Shown one piece after another: positions 60,241-64,000 of a DNA stretch of 64,000 nucleotides (position 1 is the stretch's first letter; the number at the start of each line of letters is the position of its first letter). The notes beneath the pieces were generated by a model that was given only the letters and a program-made list of their open reading frames with translations, made no database searches and was not told the origin of the DNA. The position numbers were made by a program, and so were the translations under genes. This DNA comes from Methylobacterium persicinum. GTDB lineage: Bacteria; Pseudomonadota; Alphaproteobacteria; Rhizobiales; Beijerinckiaceae. The stretch is from positions 114,122 through 178,121 of the forward strand of contig NZ_BPQX01000015.1 of the NCBI RefSeq assembly GCF_022179525.1. Reading direction: 5' to 3'.

Positions 60241-60540
60241 TCAGCGACGACCGCCGAGGTTGCCGAAGCGGGAGGTGAAGCGCGAGACGCGGCCGCCGCG
60301 ATCCAGCATCTTCTGCTCGCCGCCGGTCCAGGCCGGGTGCGTCAGCGGGTCGATGTCGAGGTTGAGGGTGTCACCCGCGTTGCCCCAGGTGGAGCGGGTC
60401 TGGTACTCGGTGCCGTCGGTCATCACCACCTTGATGAAGTGGTAATCGGGGTGCTCGGTCCCCTTCGACGTTCCCTTCGCCTTGTCCGCGCTCTTCGCCG
60501 CGGGGGCGTTCGCGGCAGCATTCGCCGGTGCCTTGGCCAT
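60241..60540 (-). CDS. rpmE: 50S ribosomal protein L31 with N-terminal extension
   Basis: A 99-residue L31. The core begins near residue 29 with [20 protein letters not shown], continues [19 protein letters not shown], and ends [12 protein letters not shown]. It lacks the CxxC zinc-binding pairs, so it is the C-minus form. The first 28 residues ([20 protein letters not shown]) are an Ala/Lys-rich extension not present in typical L31, where the start lies just before HPDYH. AGGGAC precedes the ATG, and no internal start with a binding site exists, so the extension is probably real. Confidence 0.92.
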   Translation of the reverse strand: MAKAPANAAANAPAAKSADKAKGTSKGTEHPDYHFIKVVMTDGTEYQTRSTWGNAGDTLNLDIDPLTHPAWTGGEQKMLDRGGRVSRFTSRFGNLGGRR

Positions 60541-60780
60541 GACTCGTTGTCCCTATTGTTCTCGCACACGGCGGGAGGCGCGAAGGGCGCCGCCCGACCC
60601 GGGTGCCACTTTGAAACGGGTCTACGCTGTTGCATCGAACCGGGGGTTCGTGGCAACCGCGCGTCGGAAGCCGACCGGGTGACGGCCCGCGGCCATTGAA
60701 CACACACAATCGGATAAGGGGCGGCCTATACCCCAGCCGTTCCGCCGGAACAAGCAGTGGGGAGGCAACGATGAGGCGAG

Positions 60781-62640
60781 ATGGCCCGCAAAGGTAGAGT
60801 GGCCGCGCGTTCCGCCGGTCCGGCACGGCCGAAGGCTCCCCTTAAGGCGCTGCGCCCGCTCATTCCGTTCGCCCTCCGCTACCGGGTCCGGATCGTTGCG
60901 GGCCTCGTCGCCCTGGTCTGCGCCTCGGCCTCGACGCTGATCGTGCCCATCGCCATGCGGCGGGTGATCGACCACGGGTTCACCGAAGACGGCAGCGGCG
61001 TCATCGACGCCTATTTCCTGGCCCTCCTCGGGGTCGTGCTCTGCTTCGCCCTGTCGAGCGCCGGGCGGGTCTACACGGTGGTGACCCTCGGCGAGCGCGT
61101 CGTCGCCGATCTCCGCTCGGCAGTCTTCGCCCGGCTGACGACCCTCGATCCGGCCTTCTTCGACAAGGCTCAGTCGGGCGAGATCGTCTCCCGGCTGACG
61201 GCCGACGCCACGCAGATCAAGTCGGCATTCGGGGTCTCGGTCTCGATCCTGCTGCGGAACCTGTTCCTGTTCATCGGCGCCGTCGCCATGATGGTGGTGA
61301 CCAGCCCGAGCCTGTCGGTGCTGGTCCTGGCGGCGATCCCGGTGATCGTGTTCCCGCTGATCTTTTCCGGCCGGGGCGTCAGGCGGCGCTCCCGGGCGGC
61401 GCAGGATCGACTGGCCGAAGCCTCCGCCTATGCCGCCGAAGCGGTGGGCGCGGTGCGCACGATGCAGGCCTTCGGCCGTTCATCGGATGCGGCGGCGCGC
61501 TTCCGGGCCGCCTCGGAGGAGGCCTACAGCGCCGCCCGGGCGTCCATCCAGGCGCGGGCGATCCTGACGGGCGTGGCGATCTTTCTCATCTCCGCCTCCG
61601 TGGTGGGGGTGATGTGGTACGGCGCCCAGGGTGTCCTCAGCCACGCGATGACCGGGGGGCAGCTCTCGCAATTCGTGCTTTACGCGGTGTTCGGCGCCGG
61701 GGCGCTCGGCCAGCTATCGGAGGTCTACGGCGACCTCGCCATGTCGGCGGGGGCGGCCGAGCGGCTGACGGAGATCCTGGCGGCGGAGCCGGCGGTGCAG
61801 GCCCCGGTGCCCGCCCTGCCCCTGCCGGAGCCGGCCCGCGGCGCCGTCGCGTTCGACGGTGTGCGCTTCGCCTATCCGACACGGCCGGAATACGCCGCCC
61901 TCGACGGGCTGAGCTTCACGGCGGCGCCGGGAGAACGGATCGCCCTGGTCGGTCCTTCCGGCGCGGGCAAGTCGACCGTGCTGCAATTGCTCCTGCGCTT
62001 CTACGATCCGCAGGGTGGCCAAATCCGGGTGGACGGCGTGGACATCACCGCCGTGGATCCCGAGGCCCTGCGCGCGCGCATCGCCCTCGTCCCCCAGGAC
62101 CCGGTGGTCTTCTCCGGCACGGTGGCGGAGAATATTCGCTACGGCCGTACCGGGGCCTCCGAGGCGGACGTGCGACGGGCGGCGGAACTCGCCAACGCCC
62201 ACGGCTTCATCGAGGCCCTGCCCCAGGGTTACGGGACCCAGGTGGGCGAGCGCGGCGTGACGTTGTCCGGCGGCCAGCGCCAGCGTGTCGCCATCGCCCG
62301 GGCGATCCTCAAGGACGCGCCGATCCTGCTTCTGGACGAGGCCACCTCGGCCCTGGACGCGGAGTCGGAACGGGCGGTCCAGGCCGCCCTCGGCACGCTG
62401 ATGCTGGGCCGTACCACGATCGTGATCGCCCATCGCCTCGCCACGATCCGGGCCGCCGACCGCATCCTGGTCATCGACGACGGCCGTATCGTCGAAGCCG
62501 GCACCCATGAAAGCCTCCTCGCGGACGGGGCCCTCTACGCTCAGCTCGCGAGTCTTCAGTTCACCGACGCCCTGGACGAGACCGCCCGGGGCCGGGACGC
62601 AACGAAGGGAAGGATCGCTCCGATCGAAGCGGCGCAGTAG
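60781..62640 (+). CDS. MsbA-like ABC exporter (fused membrane and ATPase domains)
   Basis: A 619-residue half-transporter of the lipid/drug exporter type. Membrane domain at about residues 30-320 with six hydrophobic segments; ATPase at about 355-590 with Walker A VGPSGAGKSTVLQLLLRF, Q-loop ALVPQDPVVFSGTVAENIRY, signature TLSGGQRQRVAIARAILKD, Walker B ILLLDEATSALDAESE and the switch His in TIVIAHRLATIRA. It would act as a homodimer. The ATG at 60781 is preceded by GAGG. A short upstream reading frame overlaps the start. The substrate is unknown. Confidence 0.92.
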   Translation: MARKGRVAARSAGPARPKAPLKALRPLIPFALRYRVRIVAGLVALVCASASTLIVPIAMRRVIDHGFTEDGSGVIDAYFLALLGVVLCFALSSAGRVYTVVTLGERVVADLRSAVFARLTTLDPAFFDKAQSGEIVSRLTADATQIKSAFGVSVSILLRNLFLFIGAVAMMVVTSPSLSVLVLAAIPVIVFPLIFSGRGVRRRSRAAQDRLAEASAYAAEAVGAVRTMQAFGRSSDAAARFRAASEEAYSAARASIQARAILTGVAIFLISASVVGVMWYGAQGVLSHAMTGGQLSQFVLYAVFGAGALGQLSEVYGDLAMSAGAAERLTEILAAEPAVQAPVPALPLPEPARGAVAFDGVRFAYPTRPEYAALDGLSFTAAPGERIALVGPSGAGKSTVLQLLLRFYDPQGGQIRVDGVDITAVDPEALRARIALVPQDPVVFSGTVAENIRYGRTGASEADVRRAAELANAHGFIEALPQGYGTQVGERGVTLSGGQRQRVAIARAILKDAPILLLDEATSALDAESERAVQAALGTLMLGRTTIVIAHRLATIRAADRILVIDDGRIVEAGTHESLLADGALYAQLASLQFTDALDETARGRDATKGRIAPIEAAQ

Positions 62641-62931
62641 GCAATTAGCGCAAAAAGCCGGCCCGTTGGTGCGGGAAGGACGTTCGTGGCCGGTCGCTGT
62701 GAGGGCCGCAGGCGAAACGGTCTGAATTATCGGCTAATTGTCGCCGTCTTCACGAATTCCTGGCGAGGAACCCCGAGAAAAAATCGCGTCCGTCCCTGAT
62801 TTCGCGAAATACAATCCGTAATACAGTCCGAAATAGGCGTTTCAACTACCGATTTATAGCGCCGACTGGGGCGCTTATGCCAGGATACCGCCACCGCTTT
62901 CTTCGTTTTGCGTGCGGAACGGCAGGCACTC

Positions 62932-64000
62932 GTGACCTTACTCGGCATCATCGGCAACCAGTCCTGCGACGGCACAGGGCAGCGTAGCGATCGCTCTCGC
63001 TCTCGCTCTGGCGGCAATGCCGGTCCCTTTGCGGAGACATTGTCCCCGAAGAGCGCTTTGCCCGCGCCTGATCCGCGCCCCGCTTGCCTGCGTGCAGCCC
63101 GCCCGCGTCTGGCCGCACTCCTGGGTTCGACGGCTCTCGTGGCGCCCCTCCTGGCGCTGCTGATGCCGGCCTTGGGGACACCCGCCCTCGCCCAGACGCT
63201 GCCCACCGGCGGGCACGTGGTCTCGGGGGCGGTCACCCTCGGTCAGGCCGCGGGCGGGGCGATGACCCTCACGCAGTCCTCGCCCACCGCCATCGTCAAC
63301 TGGCAGAGCTTCTCCGTCGGCCAGGGCGGCCGCGTGGAGATCCACCAGCCCGATGCCGCCGCCGCCATCCTGAACCGGGTCACCGGCGCCACGCCCTCCA
63401 GCATCGCCGGGCGGATCGACGCGACCGGACAAGTCTACCTCGTCAACCCCAACGGCATCGCCATCACCCGCTCCGGGCGGGTGGAGGCCGGGGGCGGCTT
63501 CGTGGCGTCGAGCCTGGATATCGCGGACCGGGATTTCACCGCCGGGCGGCGGGTCTTCGCGGGCGCGGGCATGTCGGCAGCAGTGTCCAACGCGGGTACG
63601 GTCGCGGTCGGCCGGGCCGGCTATGTGGCGCTGCTGGGTGGGCAGGTGAACAATGCGGGTACGATCGAAGTGCCGCTGGGCCGGGTTGGCCTGGGCGCGG
63701 GCGAGCGCGCAACCCTGGACCTGTCGGGGGATGGGTTCCTGCAGGTGGCCGTGCCGACGAAGGCTGGGGGCCGGGGCGCGTTAATCTCCCATGACGGGGT
63801 GATCCGGGCCGAGGGGGGCCGCGTCAGCCTGAGCGCGGCGGCGGCACGGGAGATGGCGCGGCAGGCGGTGAACCTGTCGGGGACGGTGGAGGCCCGGGGC
63901 GTAGCCGGCCGCAGCGGCGACATCGTTTTGTCGGGCGCAGAGGGAGCGGTGAGCGTGACGGGCCGGCTCGACGCGTCGGGCCGGAACGGGGCGGCGGGGG
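62932..64000 (+). CDS. Two-partner-secretion filamentous-haemagglutinin-type exoprotein, N-terminus
   Basis: The frame is open from about 62900 to the window edge; only the N-terminal 356 codons are present. A GTG at 62932 is a possible start. A long polar N-region of about 55 residues (with a short RSRSRS tract) precedes a hydrophobic signal core (LAALLGSTALVAPLLALLMP, cut near ALAQ, about residue 87). The TPS domain follows: AIVNWQSFSVGQGGRVEIHQ, ILNRVTGATPSSIAGRIDA and YLVNPNGIAITRSG, the hallmark of TpsA proteins exported by a TpsB outer-membrane partner. Gly/Ala-rich beta-helix repeats begin after it. The partner gene is not in the window. Confidence 0.88.
   Translation, partial: MTLLGIIGNQSCDGTGQRSDRSRSRSGGNAGPFAETLSPKSALPAPDPRPACLRAARPRLAALLGSTALVAPLLALLMPALGTPALAQTLPTGGHVVSGAVTLGQAAGGAMTLTQSSPTAIVNWQSFSVGQGGRVEIHQPDAAAAILNRVTGATPSSIAGRIDATGQVYLVNPNGIAITRSGRVEAGGGFVASSLDIADRDFTAGRRVFAGAGMSAAVSNAGTVAVGRAGYVALLGGQVNNAGTIEVPLGRVGLGAGERATLDLSGDGFLQVAVPTKAGGRGALISHDGVIRAEGGRVSLSAAAAREMARQAVNLSGTVEARGVAGRSGDIVLSGAEGAVSVTGRLDASGRNGAAG

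Noticed and set aside
1-64000. tRNA, rRNA, CRISPR array, insertion sequence or prophage
   Set aside because: I looked for T-loop-like motifs, regularly spaced repeats, transposase and integrase motifs and saw none. A tRNA scan could still reveal something missed by eye.

Overview
The window is a high-GC chromosomal segment of an alphaproteobacterium of the Hyphomicrobiales (Rhizobiales), most likely Methylobacterium, Methylorubrum or a close relative. This is inferred from the block pdxJ-acpS-lepB-rnc, the FlbT/FlaF flagellin regulators, an RcdA-type adaptor, a DUF6101-like protein, several periplasmic L,D-transpeptidases, EcfG-type promoters and GC-rich palindromic intergenic repeats. I see no rRNA, tRNA, CRISPR array, insertion sequence or prophage. 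Most genes look like resident chromosomal genes.

Layout. 1-2472 (minus) is the pdxJ-acpS-lepB-rnc operon, with rnc cut by the window edge. 2851-6985 (plus) holds rpsF, rpsR, a DUF2232 membrane protein, rplI and dnaB. 7101-9530 is a tight three-gene run: a Tat-exported cupin, an SMP-30 lactonase and a tandem VOC protein. 9635-12768 has lgt, a MidA-type methyltransferase and pgeF. 13016-15781 encodes envelope proteins: an outer-membrane beta-barrel, a Gln/Gly-rich DUF2076 protein and a first L,D-transpeptidase. 16077-20836 has a CheZ-like protein, uvrC, pgsA, moaD and an RraA-family protein.

20921-31953 is the most interesting part. A divergent pair encodes a TIGR04348-type glycosyltransferase (SenB-like) and an EgtB-like sulfoxide-synthase-fold enzyme (SenA-like). 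selD, the equivalent of senC, lies 7.6 kb downstream. Together they predict selenoneine biosynthesis. Between them sit three tandem flagellin paralogues with flbT and flaF, two families of palindromic repeats and several very small membrane or secreted proteins.

32058-36870 is a small exopolysaccharide locus with two glycosyltransferases and a Wzz/GumC-like co-polymerase. 37152-46862 is mixed housekeeping: NUDIX, tusA, gshA, rsmE, ubiA, an inositol-monophosphatase-family enzyme and a cold-shock protein. It ends in a divergent promoter region with two exact EcfG-type (general stress response) sites that drive a DJ-1/PfpI protein and a Pro-rich small protein. 46872-60540 (mostly minus) has a Tat-exported metallophosphoesterase, two more L,D-transpeptidases, a DUF882 peptidase-like protein, rcdA, a complete ferredoxin/ferredoxin-reductase/cytochrome P450 operon, an ABC1/UbiB-family kinase-like protein and an unusually N-extended rpmE. 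60781-62640 is an MsbA-like ABC exporter. The window ends inside the N-terminus of a two-partner-secretion (filamentous haemagglutinin type) exoprotein.

All assignments come from reading the translated sequences. No database search was run.
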